A stretch of 64,000 nt of DNA from Myxococcales bacterium (GTDB taxonomy: Bacteria > Myxococcota > Bradymonadia > UBA7976 > UBA1532). Position numbers and translations under genes: made by a program. Positions 10,391-21,312 of the stretch are shown piece by piece (position 1 is the stretch's first letter; each line of letters opens with the position of its first letter). The stretch is from NCBI GenBank assembly GCA_020633515.1, contig JACKDM010000011.1, forward strand, positions 38,962 through 102,961, given 5' to 3'. The notes below the pieces were generated by a model, which saw only the letters and a program-made list of their open reading frames with translations, had not been told where the DNA came from and ran no database searches.

Positions 10391-11037
10391 GCGCGCGAGG
10401 TGGTCCCACGGCATGGGCGCCGTTCGCCCTGGCGCTCGCCGCGCTCGTCGGCTGCGCCGAAGGCCCGCACGCCGCCGAGGATCTGAGCTGCGACCTGCGC
10501 GCGCCCGTGTGCCCGGCGGGGACCGACTGCCACCTCGTCGCCGACGGGGCGCGCTGCCTCGCGCCGGTCGCGCGGGCGGCTGATCTCGGCTGCGTGCCGG
10601 GGAGCTGCGCGCCGGGTGAGGCCTGCCTCGCGGTGGAGGGCGTGCTCGGCTGCCGGCCGCTGTGCGATCCGGCGGGCGGCGAGCCGCGGTGCCCCGACGG
10701 GCAGGTGTGCGGCTATCGAGTGGCGGTGGACGACCTCGGCGTCTGCCCGGCGCCGTGCGCGTGGCCGGATGGCTGCGGGGCCGAGGCGACCTGCGGGCCG
10801 AGCCCGGCGGTGCCTTATCCGATCTGCATCGCGACCGGCCCGGCGACGCTCGGCGGCTCGTGCGCCCGCGAGCGGTGTGGGGCGGGGCTCGGCTGCCTGA
10901 CCCGCGAGGGCGAGGCGGAGCCGCGCTGCGAGGCGCTGTGTCCGGGTGACGGTTCGGGGTCGACGTGCGGCGCGGGCAGCGGCTGCACCGGCGAGGTGGT
11001 CGGGGTCAGCGGCGTGCGCTACTGCACCGATGGCTGA
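10387..11037 (+). CDS. Cys-rich lipoprotein of unknown function
   Basis: The 216-aa product starts at the ATG overlapping the upstream stop. A type II signal peptide ends in lipobox LVGC (about residue 20), so it should be lipidated and exported. The mature part has around 25 cysteines in repeated CxxG/C-rich blocks such as SCAPGEACLAVEG and RCPDGQVCGY. This is the pattern of the small disulphide-rich modules abundant in myxobacterial surface lipoproteins. No catalytic motif is seen and no function can be assigned. Confidence 0.8.
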   Translation: MSARGGPTAWAPFALALAALVGCAEGPHAAEDLSCDLRAPVCPAGTDCHLVADGARCLAPVARAADLGCVPGSCAPGEACLAVEGVLGCRPLCDPAGGEPRCPDGQVCGYRVAVDDLGVCPAPCAWPDGCGAEATCGPSPAVPYPICIATGPATLGGSCARERCGAGLGCLTREGEAEPRCEALCPGDGSGSTCGAGSGCTGEVVGVSGVRYCTDG

Positions 11038-11201
11038 CCCGCGGGCCGCGCGCGGTTGACAGGGGGGCGGCGCGCGATCTACACCCGCCGGGCGGTCCTC
11101 GATCGCGATCTTTTCCGACATCGCCCGCGCAGGGGCCCGTACCGCCGGCGAACCCGAGCGCCCGCCGGTCGACGATGAGGCACCGGCCCGGAGGAGACGA
11201 C

Positions 11202-12275
11202 GTGCTCAACGAACTCAAGGCGTCCTGCCTGATCGCCTGCCTCGCCGCGCCCGGCCTCGCGCTGGGCCAGACGCCGACGCCGGCCACCGAGATGGCCTCC
11301 GATCCGACGGAGACGGCCGGCGCCGGGGATGTCGTCGCCGAGGCGACCGCCGAGGCCGAGGCGCTCGAGGCCGCCGAAGAGGACGAGGGCTCGGAGAGCT
11401 TCCCGATCGGCGCCTCGGTGACGTTGGGCTACCGCTTCGATCACGGGCAGTTCGTCGACGCCAACTTCGACGTCGGCTACCAGATCCTGAGCCTGGGCGT
11501 CGCCTTGCAGTACACCGTCGTCGAGGACCTCGACCTGACGGCGAGCATGGCGGCGAGCAAGGCGCTCGAGAGCAGCTTCAGCAACCCGGGCACGCCGAGC
11601 GAGACGACCCGCAACCCGACGCAGCTCAGCGACCTCACCCTCGGCGCGGCGTGGGCCTTCTTCACGGTGCCGGTCGCCGAGATCGGCCTCAGCCTCGGCG
11701 GTGACCTGCGGCTGCCGACGAGCAAGCCGAGCCAGGCGGCCGATCTGATCCTCGGCGGCAGCCTGAGCCTGAGCGCGCAGCGCAAGATCGGCCGCGTCTC
11801 GCTCGCGGCGACGGTGGGCTACACCCACAACCTCTATGAGAACTCGACCCAGCAGATCGACGCCGACATCGCGCCCGAGAACATCATCATCTCGGGCCGT
11901 GACCTCGGCAACCCGCTGGATCTGCAGGGCTTCTCGGCGTCGCTCAGCGCCGGGTGGTCGATCATCGACGGGCTGCGGCTGTCGGCGTCGTACGGGCTCA
12001 ACAACAGCTACGGGTCGGTGCTCTTCGAGCGGGACCAGTTCACGAGCGACTATGCGCAGGTGGGCACCCAGGCGGGCACCGGCGCGCAGTTCTTCAGCGC
12101 GTCGCTCGCCTACACGCTCCCGTTCGGGACCGGGACGAGCGTGAGCGCGTCGATGGCGACGGCGAGCGGGCTGTACACCAGCGACAACAGCCGCTGGCGG
12201 CTGCCGTTCTTCGACACCGAGTCGAACACGCACGAGCGGACGACCTACGGCGTGACGATCGCGCAGACGCTCTGA
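11202..12275 (+). CDS. Outer-membrane beta-barrel protein, unknown role
   Basis: GTG at 11202 is chosen because GGAGGAG (11190-11196) sits 5 nt upstream and the next residues form a clean signal peptide (LNELKASCLIACLAAPGLALG). An in-frame ATG at 11175 is the alternative. The 357-aa product has an acidic Ala/Glu linker (about residues 25-65). It is followed by alternating amphipathic strands (SVTLGYRFDHG, GFSASLSAGWSI, FSASLAYTLPFG) that look like an outer-membrane barrel of 10-14 strands, ending in YGVTIAQTL. This resembles barrel proteins annotated as transporters, but the substrate is unknown. Confidence 0.75.
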   Translation: MLNELKASCLIACLAAPGLALGQTPTPATEMASDPTETAGAGDVVAEATAEAEALEAAEEDEGSESFPIGASVTLGYRFDHGQFVDANFDVGYQILSLGVALQYTVVEDLDLTASMAASKALESSFSNPGTPSETTRNPTQLSDLTLGAAWAFFTVPVAEIGLSLGGDLRLPTSKPSQAADLILGGSLSLSAQRKIGRVSLAATVGYTHNLYENSTQQIDADIAPENIIISGRDLGNPLDLQGFSASLSAGWSIIDGLRLSASYGLNNSYGSVLFERDQFTSDYAQVGTQAGTGAQFFSASLAYTLPFGTGTSVSASMATASGLYTSDNSRWRLPFFDTESNTHERTTYGVTIAQTL

Positions 12276-12427
12276 TCGCGCCTTCCCCCGCGCGCCGCGG
12301 GTGTGATCCACGGCGCGCCGCCCCGCCGCCCGAGCGGCCGGCGCCTTCCCTTCAGATGTCTTCGGGTGAGCCTCGGTGAGCGAGGGATGCGTGCGACCGC
12401 GACGAGGCGGTCGCGCTGGCGGGCGGG

Positions 12428-13666
12428 TCAGGCGCTCTTCTTGGTCAGCACCAGCTCGGGGCGAATGCCCTTGACCACCACGTCCTCGGTGATGACGCAC
12501 TCGCGCACGTCTTCGAGGTCGGGCAGCTCATACATGATGTCGAGCATGATCTCTTCGAGGATCGCGCGCAGGCCGCGGGCGCCGCTCTTGCGGGAGATGG
12601 CCTCGCGGACGACGGCGCGCATCGCCTCGGGGGTGAAGCGGAGGTTGACCTTCTCGAGCTCGAAGAGGCGCTTGTACTGCTTGACGAGCGAGTTCTTCGG
12701 CTTCCACAGGATCTCGTAGAGCGCCTCTTCGTCGAGCTGTTCGAAGGGCACGATCACCGGGAGGCGGCCCATGAACTCGGGGATGAGGCCGAACTTGATG
12801 AAATCCTCGGGGGTGACCTCGTGGATGAGCTCGTTGTAGTCGTCCTTGCCGGGGCGGCCGCGGCCCTCGGAGCCGAAGCCGATGGTGCCCGGCGACTTGC
12901 GGCGGGCGATGACCTTCTCGATGCCGACGAACGCGCCGCACAGGATGAACAGCACATGCGTCGTGTCGATCTGGATCAGCTCCTTCTGGGGGCGGGTGCG
13001 GGCGCCGTCGGGGTAGATGGTGACCTTGTCGCTCTCGATCATCTTGAGGAGCGCCTGCTGCACGCCCTCGCCGCCGACGTCGCGGGTGGAGGAGGCGCCG
13101 TCACCGCGGCGGGCGATCTTGTCGATCTCGTCGATGACGACGATGCCGCGTGAGGCGCGGTCGACGTCGCGGTCGGCGGCGATCCACAGCGACTTGATGA
13201 TGCTCTCGACGTCTTCGCCGACGTAGCCGGCCTCGGTGAGGCAGGTGGCGTCGGTGACGACGAAGGGCACGTCGAGGAGCCGGGCGAGCGCCTGCGCGAT
13301 CGCGGTCTTGCCCGAGCCGGTCGGGCCCGCCATGAGGATGTTGCCCTTGAAGAGCTGCACGTCGTCGTGGGCGGCCTCGGCGTTGATGCGCTTGTAGTGG
13401 TTGTAGACGGCGACCGAGATGGTCTTCTTGGCGACCTGCTGGCCGATGATGTGCTCGTCGAGGTAGGCCTTGATCTCTTTGGGCTTGAGGTTGCGGCGCT
13501 CCTGGCCTTCGGGGACGTCGACGTTGCCGTCCTGGGCGAGGATCTCGTTGCAGAGCGCGACGCACTCGTCACAGATGTGGACCTGCGGGCCGGTGATGAG
13601 CTTGCGGACTTCGATCGCTTCCTTGCCGCAGAAGGAGCAACGCAGGTGGAAGGTGCGATTCGGCAT
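12428..13666 (-). CDS. clpX: ATP-dependent Clp protease ATP-binding subunit ClpX
   Basis: A full-length 412-aa ClpX, the AAA+ unfoldase that feeds substrates to ClpP. The N-terminal zinc-binding domain has C10, C13, C32 and C35. Walker A GPTGSGKT is at residues 115-122, Walker B is [10 protein letters not shown], and the ClpP-docking IGF loop is in [11 protein letters not shown]. The sensor-2/C-terminal small domain is intact ([13 protein letters not shown]). clpP is not adjacent in this window, whereas many bacteria have clpP-clpX-lon together. The downstream region 12276-12427 is convergent with the barrel gene and holds a hairpin (arms 12393-12400 and 12407-12414) with no T run. Confidence 0.98.
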   Translation of the reverse strand: MPNRTFHLRCSFCGKEAIEVRKLITGPQVHICDECVALCNEILAQDGNVDVPEGQERRNLKPKEIKAYLDEHIIGQQVAKKTISVAVYNHYKRINAEAAHDDVQLFKGNILMAGPTGSGKTAIAQALARLLDVPFVVTDATCLTEAGYVGEDVESIIKSLWIAADRDVDRASRGIVVIDEIDKIARRGDGASSTRDVGGEGVQQALLKMIESDKVTIYPDGARTRPQKELIQIDTTHVLFILCGAFVGIEKVIARRKSPGTIGFGSEGRGRPGKDDYNELIHEVTPEDFIKFGLIPEFMGRLPVIVPFEQLDEEALYEILWKPKNSLVKQYKRLFELEKVNLRFTPEAMRAVVREAISRKSGARGLRAILEEIMLDIMYELPDLEDVRECVITEDVVVKGIRPELVLTKKSA

Positions 13667-13698
13667 GGCGGCCCCGGCTAGTCGTCCTGGCGACGGTA

Positions 13699-14883
13699 TC
13701 AGTCGTGTCCCGCCGGTGTCAACCGACGGGGTCCCTCGTGTTCAGCGGCTCCGGGCGTGGCGAGGAGGTCGCTGAGGGCGGTCCCGACGGCGGAGGATCC
13801 GGGGTCGGGGGCATGGTCGCCGCGGCGTTCGACGAGCTCGACGGAGCCGATCGCGTCGCAGCGCGGGCAGATGGCGAACGGGGTGGGGGTCGTGTAGCCG
13901 CACGCTCGACAGGCGACGGGCGGCGCGGCGCCGTCGTCGCTGAGGAGGTCGACGAGCTCGGCGAGCTCGTGGCGCCAGTCTTCGGGCGTGCCGCTCTGGA
14001 TGATCCACCGGGTGTAGACGGCGCGGGCGTCCCACGCGCGCGGGTGTCGTTCGAGCAGGTCCCGCACGGCGCCGAGGGCGGCCTCGCGCTGGCCGCTCTC
14101 GTCGAGCGAGAGGGCGGCGGCGAGGGCTTCGGCGCGCGGGTTCGCGGCGGGTGACGGCCCGAACCCGGGCAGTCGGCCGGCGAGCTTGCGGGCTGAACGA
14201 TGCCGCTCGGTCTCCTTGGGATGCAGGCGCGCGGTGACGAGCAGCGGGAGGACGCCGTCGGGGTCGAGCGCGAGCGCGCGCTTGAGGGCGCGGCGGGCGC
14301 TGCGGGTGTGGTGGGCGCGGGTGAGTTCGAAGGCGCAGCCGGCGGCGAGCGCGGCCTCGAGCGCGGGGTCGCGGGCGCGGCGGGAGTGGGTGGCGCGGTA
14401 GCGGCGGAGCGCGTCGGACCAGCGGTCGGCGCGGGCGAGCGCGGCGAGCGCGAGCTCGATGGGGAGGTCGTGGCGTTCGTCGACGAGCGCGGCGGCGGCG
14501 GTGACGTCGCCGGCGTCGAGGGCGAGGCGGACGCGGAGGGCGTCGAGCCAGGGCGCCTGCACGCGGCCGGCGAGCTGGTCGACGAGCTCACGGGCGCGAG
14601 TCGCGCGGCCTTGGGCCTTGAGCACGGCGACGAGGCCGACGAGCGCGTCGACGCGCTCGGGGCCGCCGAGGCGGACGCGCTCTTCGAGGATGCGGCGGGC
14701 GTGGTCGAGATCGCCATCGAGCGCGAGCGCGAGCGCGGCGCCGGGTCCGCTCGGGGAGCTGGCCCGGCGGGCGCGGCGGCGATCGGCGCGGCGGGCGGCG
14801 ATCCAGGCGCCGAGCAGCACGGCCGCCGCGGCGAACGCGGCGATCGGCAGGGCGTAGGTCTCGAGGAGGTCGCGGGGATCCAT
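13699..14883 (-). CDS. LapB/YciM-like TPR protein with C-terminal zinc ribbon
   Basis: 394 aa, started at the ATG on 14883 because the MDPRDLLETYALPIAAFAAA segment gives a single N-terminal transmembrane helix followed by Arg-rich cytoplasmic residues. A TPR-like helical region fills about residues 40-310. A rubredoxin-like ribbon follows near residues 323-350 (CRACGY...ICPRCDAIG, two CxxC pairs). Anchor, TPRs and rubredoxin domain in this order are the architecture of LapB (YciM), which controls LPS synthesis through LpxC turnover. The tail of about 42 residues beyond the ribbon is extra. Position directly after rpsA and ihfB supports orthology. TPR identity is weak, so the name is inferred from architecture and synteny. 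Confidence 0.75.
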   Translation of the reverse strand: MDPRDLLETYALPIAAFAAAAVLLGAWIAARRADRRRARRASSPSGPGAALALALDGDLDHARRILEERVRLGGPERVDALVGLVAVLKAQGRATRARELVDQLAGRVQAPWLDALRVRLALDAGDVTAAAALVDERHDLPIELALAALARADRWSDALRRYRATHSRRARDPALEAALAAGCAFELTRAHHTRSARRALKRALALDPDGVLPLLVTARLHPKETERHRSARKLAGRLPGFGPSPAANPRAEALAAALSLDESGQREAALGAVRDLLERHPRAWDARAVYTRWIIQSGTPEDWRHELAELVDLLSDDGAAPPVACRACGYTTPTPFAICPRCDAIGSVELVERRGDHAPDPGSSAVGTALSDLLATPGAAEHEGPRRLTPAGHD

Positions 14884-14972
14884 CGGTCTCCGGCCGGGTG
14901 CTCGGCCGGACAAGGTACCGCGCCGGGCGCCTCGCGGCCACAACGGCCGCGCGGGCGCCGGCGGCGGGTCGA

Positions 14973-15257
14973 TCAGGCCTCTTCGACGCGCGCCTTGAGG
15001 TGCTTGCCGACGGTGAAGTGGGGGACGCGGCGGGCGGGGATCGACACCTGCTCGCCGGTCTTGGGGTTGCGGCCGATGCGGGGCATGCGCTCCTTGACCC
15101 GGAAGCTGCCGAGGCCGCGGATCTCGATGCGGTCACCGTTCATCAGCGCGTCGGTCATCGACTTGAAGATGGTGTTGACCGCGCCTTCGACGTCCTTCTT
15201 GGTCCAGGTCTCGGACGATTGGGCAGCGATGGCCTCGATGAGGTCGCTCTTCGTCAC
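14973..15257 (-). CDS. ihfB: Integration host factor subunit, IHF-beta type (HU family)
   Basis: 94-aa DNA-bending protein of the HU/IHF family, begun at the GTG on 15257 with GGAG 7 nt upstream. The beta-arm segment GRNPKTGEQVSIPARRV contains the intercalating proline. RIEIRGLGSFRV and the VPHFTVGK ending are closer to IHF-beta than IHF-alpha or HU. It lies between rpsA and a lapB-like gene, the same order as in E. coli, which supports the beta assignment. Whether it pairs with an alpha subunit elsewhere or acts as a homodimer cannot be seen. Confidence 0.88.
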   Translation of the reverse strand: MTKSDLIEAIAAQSSETWTKKDVEGAVNTIFKSMTDALMNGDRIEIRGLGSFRVKERMPRIGRNPKTGEQVSIPARRVPHFTVGKHLKARVEEA

Positions 15258-15345
15258 CGGTGTCTCCGTGAGGCGGATGGTGGGTGGCAGCGAGATGAAG
15301 GTCACCACGACGCCGCCACGCCGAGGCGCGGCGGCGTCGGTCGGA

Positions 15346-17130
<1,785 letters not shown>

Positions 17131-17205
17131 TGAACCCCTGTTGTGGTCTTCCCGCTCCCCGCCGTAGGGGTGCCCCGATCGGGGGTGGGCGCAGAATGGT
17201 GCGGG

Positions 17206-17234
17206 ACCATATGCGAGGGTCGAGGTGGTGTAAA
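17206..17234 (-). promoter_or_regulatory. Candidate sigma70-type promoter of rpsA
   Basis: On the minus strand TTTACA (17234-17229) and TATGGT (17211-17206) are 17 bp apart, giving a leader of about 70 nt before rpsA. It stands out because the surrounding DNA is otherwise G/C-dominated. Confidence 0.55.
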
Positions 17235-17283
17235 GCCTTTTGCGGCGATGCGTTCGCGAGGGGATGCGATCGCAGGGCGACGG

Positions 17284-18117
17284 TCAGCGGGCGCGGGGGG
17301 CGGCGGCGCGGGCGCCGCGGTCGTTGAGGAGGGTGCCGACGAGGCGGCGGCCTTCGAAGAGCGCGAGGGTGCGCTCGTAGTCGCCGGTGGCGAGGTCGGC
17401 GGGCTCGGCGACGAGGAGGACGCCGTCGGCGAGGACGGCGAGGTCGAGGAGCGGGTCGCCGTCGAGGACGGGGGGGCCGTCGATGAGGACGCGGTCGGTG
17501 GTGGCGGCGAGGGTGTCGAGGATCGGGCGGAGCGTGGCGAGCGCGAGGGCGTCGGGGCGGGCGTCGGGTTCGATGCAGAGCGCGGTGAGGCGGTCGGCGA
17601 GGCGGGTGACGTCGAGGGGGGCGCCGGGGGCGCGGCGGCGGGCGCGAGCGGCGGCGAGGAGGCCGGCGGGGGCGCGGAGGCCGAAGGCGCGGGCGACGCC
17701 GGGGCTGCGGCGGTGGAGGTCGACGACGGCGACGCGGTCGCTCTCGGCGAGGGCGCAGGCGAGGTTGAGCGTGGTGAGGGTGCGGCCGGCGCGGCCGTGG
17801 GGCGAGGTGACGAGGATGACGCGGGCGCCGTCGGCCTGGCGGCGGAGGTCGGCGGCGGCCTGGCGGTAGAGCGCGCAGACGGGCGCTTCGGGGTGGACGA
17901 AGAAGCAGAGGCGGGGGTCGAGCGCGGCGGGGTCGAGCGCGGGGCGGCGGTGGCGGAGGCCGCCGAGTCCGTCGGCGGGCGCGAGCAGCTCGGCGACCGA
18001 GGGGGCGTGCGGGGCGCGCTCGGGGAGGACCTCGTCGAGGGTGACGCGGCGGGCGCCCTTGCGGACGAAGAGGTAGGCACCCTGGCGGCGGCGGGCGGCG
18101 GGGGTGTCTTCGGTCAT
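17284..18117 (-). CDS. BY-kinase/CpsD-like P-loop protein with altered Walker A
   Basis: 277 aa. The C-terminal two-thirds resemble the cytoplasmic ATPase domain of bacterial tyrosine kinases and MinD/ParA relatives. VILVTSPHGRAGRTLTTLNL corresponds to the P-loop, VAVVDLHRRSPGVARAFGL to Walker A', and RVLIDGPPVL to Walker B. The invariant P-loop lysine (GKT/GKS) is Arg here, so ATP hydrolysis is doubtful. The N-terminal 90 residues carry no clear domain, and no Tyr cluster is seen at the C-terminus (ends AAAPRAR). No polysaccharide genes adjoin it. It may be a regulatory pseudo-kinase. The family call is good, the activity uncertain. Confidence 0.7.
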   Translation of the reverse strand: MTEDTPAARRRQGAYLFVRKGARRVTLDEVLPERAPHAPSVAELLAPADGLGGLRHRRPALDPAALDPRLCFFVHPEAPVCALYRQAAADLRRQADGARVILVTSPHGRAGRTLTTLNLACALAESDRVAVVDLHRRSPGVARAFGLRAPAGLLAAARARRRAPGAPLDVTRLADRLTALCIEPDARPDALALATLRPILDTLAATTDRVLIDGPPVLDGDPLLDLAVLADGVLLVAEPADLATGDYERTLALFEGRRLVGTLLNDRGARAAAPRAR

Positions 18118-18143
18118 CCGGCGAGCGGGGCGGGGTGTGATTC

Positions 18144-18183
18144 GAAAAAGAAAACGGCCGAGATCCTCATGGACCTCGGCCGT
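18144..18183 (-). terminator. Intrinsic terminator after tRNA-Gly
   Basis: On the minus strand a perfect 9-bp stem (ACGGCCGAG with CTCGGCCGT, 18183-18175 and 18162-18154, 12-nt loop) is followed by TTTCTTTTT. It begins five bases after the tRNA discriminator and would end the tRNA transcript before the BY-kinase-like gene. Confidence 0.85.
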
Positions 18184-18187
18184 CGGG

Positions 18188-18259
<72 letters not shown>

Positions 18260-18272
18260 AGTCGCGAAGGGC

Positions 18273-18301
18273 GTTATAGGCGAGCGTCCCCGGGCGCGCA
18301 A
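18273..18301 (-). promoter_or_regulatory. Candidate promoter of tRNA-Gly
   Basis: Minus-strand TTGCGC (18301-18296) and TATAAC (18278-18273) with 17-bp spacing, 13 bp upstream of the tRNA. A run of seven T residues just upstream (18302-18309, on the minus strand) could act as an UP element and also end the nadB transcript, although its hairpin is weak. Confidence 0.55.
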
Positions 18302-18329
18302 CAAAAAAATCGCGGCGGGCGCTTTTTGG

Positions 18330-19934
18330 TCACTGGCCGTCGAGCACGGTGTCGACGCCGAAGCGGCCGTCGTGGCGGGCCGGGTGGTCGATGGTGTAGT
18401 GCAGCCCGCGGCTCTCCTTGCGGAGCCGGGCGCAGCGGATGGTCAGCTCGGCGACGAGCGCGAGGTTGCGGAGCTCGAGCAGGTCGGGGGTCACCCGGTA
18501 GTCCCAGTAGTATTCGTGGATCTCGTCGCGCAGCAGGTCGATGCGGGCGCGGGCGCGGGCGAGGCGGCGGTCGCTGCGCACGATGCCCACGTAGTTCCAC
18601 ATGAGCTGGCGGATCTCCTTCCAGTTCTGGGTGATGATGACGACCTCGTCGGGCTCGCGGGCGTCGCCGGGTTCCCAGGTGGGGAGCGCGTCGGCGGGGC
18701 GGCCGCGGCTGTCGGCGAGCGCGGCCTCGACGGCGCGGACGGCGCGGTCGGCGAAGACGACGCCTTCGAGGAGGCTGTTGCTCGCGAGGCGGTTGGCGCC
18801 GTGCAGTCCCGTGCAGGCGACCTCGCCGATGGCGTAGAGGCCGTGCACCGAGGTGCGGGCGTCGATGTCGGTCTGCACGCCGCCGCACATGTAGTGGGCG
18901 GCGGGCACGACGGGGATCGGCGCGCTGCGCATGTCGAGGCCGAGCTCGAGGCAGCGGGCGTGGATGTTGGGGAAGCGCTCGGCGAGGAAGTCGCCTTCGA
19001 GGTGGGTCATGTCGAGGAGGACGTGGGGCTCGCCGCGGCGCTTGAGCTCGTTGTCGATGGCGCGGGCGACGATGTCGCGGGGGGCGAGGCTGCCGAGCTC
19101 GTGGTAGCGCTTCATGAACGGGGTGCCGTCGAGGAGGCGCAGCTCGCCGCCTTCGCCGCGCAGGGCTTCGCTGACGAGGAAGCTGTTGGCCTGCGGGTGG
19201 TAGAGGCAGGTCGGGTGGAACTGGAAGAACTCGAGGTTGGCGACGCGGGCGCCGGCGCGGTGGGCCATGGCGACGCCGTCGCCGGTCGCGACGGGCGGGT
19301 TGGAGGTGTACTTGTAGACCTTGCCGGCCCCGCCGGTGGCGAGCACGGTGCAGCGGGCGCGCACGGTGAGGACGCGGCGGCCGGGGACGTCGAGCACGTA
19401 GGCGCCGAGGCAGCGGTTGGGGCCGCCGGTGCGCAGGTGCTTGGCCGAGGTGATGAGGTCGACGCCGTGATGGTGTTCGAGGATCTCGATGTTGGGGTGG
19501 CGGCGGGCGCCCGCGGTGAGCGCGCGCTGGATCTCGGCGCCGGTGATGTCGCCGGCGTGGAGGACGCGGCGCTTGCTGTGGCCGCCTTCGCGGCCGAGGT
19601 CGTAGCCGCCGTCGCCGTCGCGGTCGAAGCTGACGCCCCACTCGGCGAGGCGGCGGACGGCGGCGGGGCCGTCCTGGACGCAGAGCTCGACGACGTGCTT
19701 CTTGCAGAGGCCGGCGCCGGCGACGAGCGTGTCTTCGACGTGCTCGGCGAAGCTGTCGTCGGCGCCGAGCACGCTGGAGATCCCGCCCTGGGCGTAGCGG
19801 GTGTTGGCTTCGTCGATCTCGCGCTTGGTGACGATGAGCACCCGCCCGTGGCGCGCCGCTTCGAGCGCGAACGAGAGCCCGGCGATGCCGCTGCCGAGCA
19901 CGAGCACGTCGACGTCGCGATCCAGACCCGTCAT
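18330..19934 (-). CDS. nadB: L-aspartate oxidase
   Basis: 534 aa. A flavoprotein that oxidises L-aspartate to iminoaspartate, the first step of de novo NAD synthesis. The FAD-binding VLGSGIAGLSFALEAARHG is at residues 11-29. NTRYAQGGISSVLG, the GEVACTGLHGANRLASNSLL segment and the succinate-dehydrogenase-like active-site residues (FHPTCLY, HYMCGG) are all present. The C-terminal helical domain is full length. The ATG at 19934 overlaps the stop of pgsA, so the pair is co-transcribed. nadA and nadC are not in the window. Confidence 0.96.
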   Translation of the reverse strand: MTGLDRDVDVLVLGSGIAGLSFALEAARHGRVLIVTKREIDEANTRYAQGGISSVLGADDSFAEHVEDTLVAGAGLCKKHVVELCVQDGPAAVRRLAEWGVSFDRDGDGGYDLGREGGHSKRRVLHAGDITGAEIQRALTAGARRHPNIEILEHHHGVDLITSAKHLRTGGPNRCLGAYVLDVPGRRVLTVRARCTVLATGGAGKVYKYTSNPPVATGDGVAMAHRAGARVANLEFFQFHPTCLYHPQANSFLVSEALRGEGGELRLLDGTPFMKRYHELGSLAPRDIVARAIDNELKRRGEPHVLLDMTHLEGDFLAERFPNIHARCLELGLDMRSAPIPVVPAAHYMCGGVQTDIDARTSVHGLYAIGEVACTGLHGANRLASNSLLEGVVFADRAVRAVEAALADSRGRPADALPTWEPGDAREPDEVVIITQNWKEIRQLMWNYVGIVRSDRRLARARARIDLLRDEIHEYYWDYRVTPDLLELRNLALVAELTIRCARLRKESRGLHYTIDHPARHDGRFGVDTVLDGQ

Positions 19935-20542
19935 CGAGCCTCCGAGCCGCGCCGGTCGTCGAGGGCGCGGAAGAAGTCGCGGAAGTAGACCACCGCGCTG
20001 ACCATGCTGAACCAGACCGATCCGCCGAGGACCCACATGCCGACGACGTGGAAGTCGACGGTGAGCGGGTAGAGCCCGAAGAACCAGACGGTGTAGGGGA
20101 AGTGCACGACGAGGAACATGACCGCGATCATCTGCAGCGCGGTCTTGTACTTGCCGGCCTGCCCGGCGGGGATGACGAGGCCCTCGGACGAGGCGATGGC
20201 GCGCAGGCCGTTGATGGTCATCTCGCGGGCGAGGATGAGCACGACGAGCCAGCCGGGGACGCGGTTGAGCGCGACGAGCATGACGAGCATGCCCATGACC
20301 ATGAGCTTGTCGGCGAGCGGGTCGAGGAACTTGCCGATGACGGTGACGAGGCCCATGCGGCGGGCGAGCCAGCCGTCGAAGAAGTCGGTGATGGTGGCGA
20401 ACGAGTAGACCCAGGCGGCGACGACGCAGTCGCGGGGGGCGCCGCGCCAGATGAGGAGCATCACGAGGGGGATGGCGGCGACCCGGATGTAGGTCAGGAT
20501 GTTGGGCAGGTTGACGAACTCGGCCCGGAGGGTCGCCTTCAC
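19931..20542 (-). CDS. pgsA: CDP-diacylglycerol-glycerol-3-phosphate 3-phosphatidyltransferase
   Basis: 203-aa integral membrane enzyme that makes phosphatidylglycerol phosphate. GTG at 20542 is used because AAGGAG lies 4 nt upstream. The CDP-alcohol phosphotransferase motif is intact: TDFFDGWLARRMG, then GKFLDPLADK (D-x2-DG-x2-AR-x8-G-x3-D-x3-D). About five hydrophobic helices follow. It starts 9 bp after the transglycosylase stop and overlaps nadB by four bases. A second, distinct CDP-alcohol transferase is at 38357-38959. Confidence 0.93.
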   Translation of the reverse strand: MKATLRAEFVNLPNILTYIRVAAIPLVMLLIWRGAPRDCVVAAWVYSFATITDFFDGWLARRMGLVTVIGKFLDPLADKLMVMGMLVMLVALNRVPGWLVVLILAREMTINGLRAIASSEGLVIPAGQAGKYKTALQMIAVMFLVVHFPYTVWFFGLYPLTVDFHVVGMWVLGGSVWFSMVSAVVYFRDFFRALDDRRGSEAR

Positions 20543-20550
20543 GGGGCTCC

Positions 20551-21189
20551 TTACTCGGTGGGCAGCCGCTTCTGGTAGGCGTAGTAGTGGTTGAGCACGC
20601 GGCGCACGTACTCGGCGGTCTGCTCGTAGGGGATGCCGTTGGTGAGGCTGACCGCGCCGCCGCCGGCGTGGTAGCCGGCGAGGGTCTTGACGAGGTCGCC
20701 GTCGAACTTGTTGGCGAGGATGCGGAGGAAGCGGGCGCCGCCGAAGATGTTCTGCTCGGGGTCGAAGGCGTCGGTGACGCCCATGTCGCCGGCGGTGTCG
20801 GGCATGAGCTGCATGAGGCCCTGCGCGCCGCGGTGGCTGACGACCTCGGGCTGGAAGTTGCTCTCGGTCTTCATGACGGCCCACACGAGCGCCTCGGGGA
20901 GCGCGTAGTGGGCGGCGGCGGCGCTGACGTGGGCGGCGTAGCGGCGGGCGCGCTCGACGAGGTCGGCGGGGTTGCGGGCGGCGGGGCGAGCAGGGCGAGC
21001 GGCGGCGGGGGTGTCGGCGCCGCGGCGGGTCTCGCGGTAGAGGACGCGGGCGCCGCGGCGGCCGCAGTCGCTGGTGACGGTGGTGGTGCCGTCGCGCTCC
21101 TTGACGACGCACATGTCGGCCGCGGCGGGGGTCGCGAGCGCGGCGAGCGTGGCGATAGCGGCGAGGAGCGGGCGCATGGTTCGTGTCAT
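20551..21189 (-). CDS. Lytic transglycosylase, SLT domain (Slt70/MltC-like)
   Basis: About 212 aa from ATG 21189 (MTRTMRPLL); ATG 21177 is an alternative and neither has a strong ribosome site. A signal peptide (LLAAIATLAALATPAAA) is followed by a short DUF4124-like segment (MCVVKERDGTTTVTS) and an SLT domain. The latter has catalytic Glu in MKTESNFQPE, then SHRGAQGLMQLMPDTA and AGYHAGGGAV. It cleaves peptidoglycan glycan strands in the periplasm with 1,6-anhydro product formation. It is the first gene of a transglycosylase-pgsA-nadB operon. Confidence 0.9.
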   Translation of the reverse strand: MTRTMRPLLAAIATLAALATPAAADMCVVKERDGTTTVTSDCGRRGARVLYRETRRGADTPAAARPARPAARNPADLVERARRYAAHVSAAAAHYALPEALVWAVMKTESNFQPEVVSHRGAQGLMQLMPDTAGDMGVTDAFDPEQNIFGGARFLRILANKFDGDLVKTLAGYHAGGGAVSLTNGIPYEQTAEYVRRVLNHYYAYQKRLPTE

Positions 21190-21271
21190 AGCAGAAACGG
21201 CCGGTGCGGAAAACGTCGCGATGCATGCGGCAACGCGCGCCGCGGCCGGTGTCATCCCGCGGGGCGGGACT

Positions 21272-21312
21272 TCGAAACGAAGACGCCCTCCCGGCGGGCC
21301 GGGAGGGCGTCT
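21272..21312 (-). terminator. Hairpin terminator abutting tRNA-Met
   Basis: A perfect 14-bp inverted repeat, AGACGCCCTCCCGG (21281-21294) and its complement (21299-21312), with a 4-nt loop. On the minus strand it starts at the last base of the encoded CCA and is followed by a modest T tract (TCGTTTCG). The closeness to the tRNA 3' end is unusual. Confidence 0.7.

Noticed and set aside
12393..12414. Intrinsic terminator between the barrel gene and clpX
   Set aside because: An 8-bp stem exists, but no T run follows on either strand.
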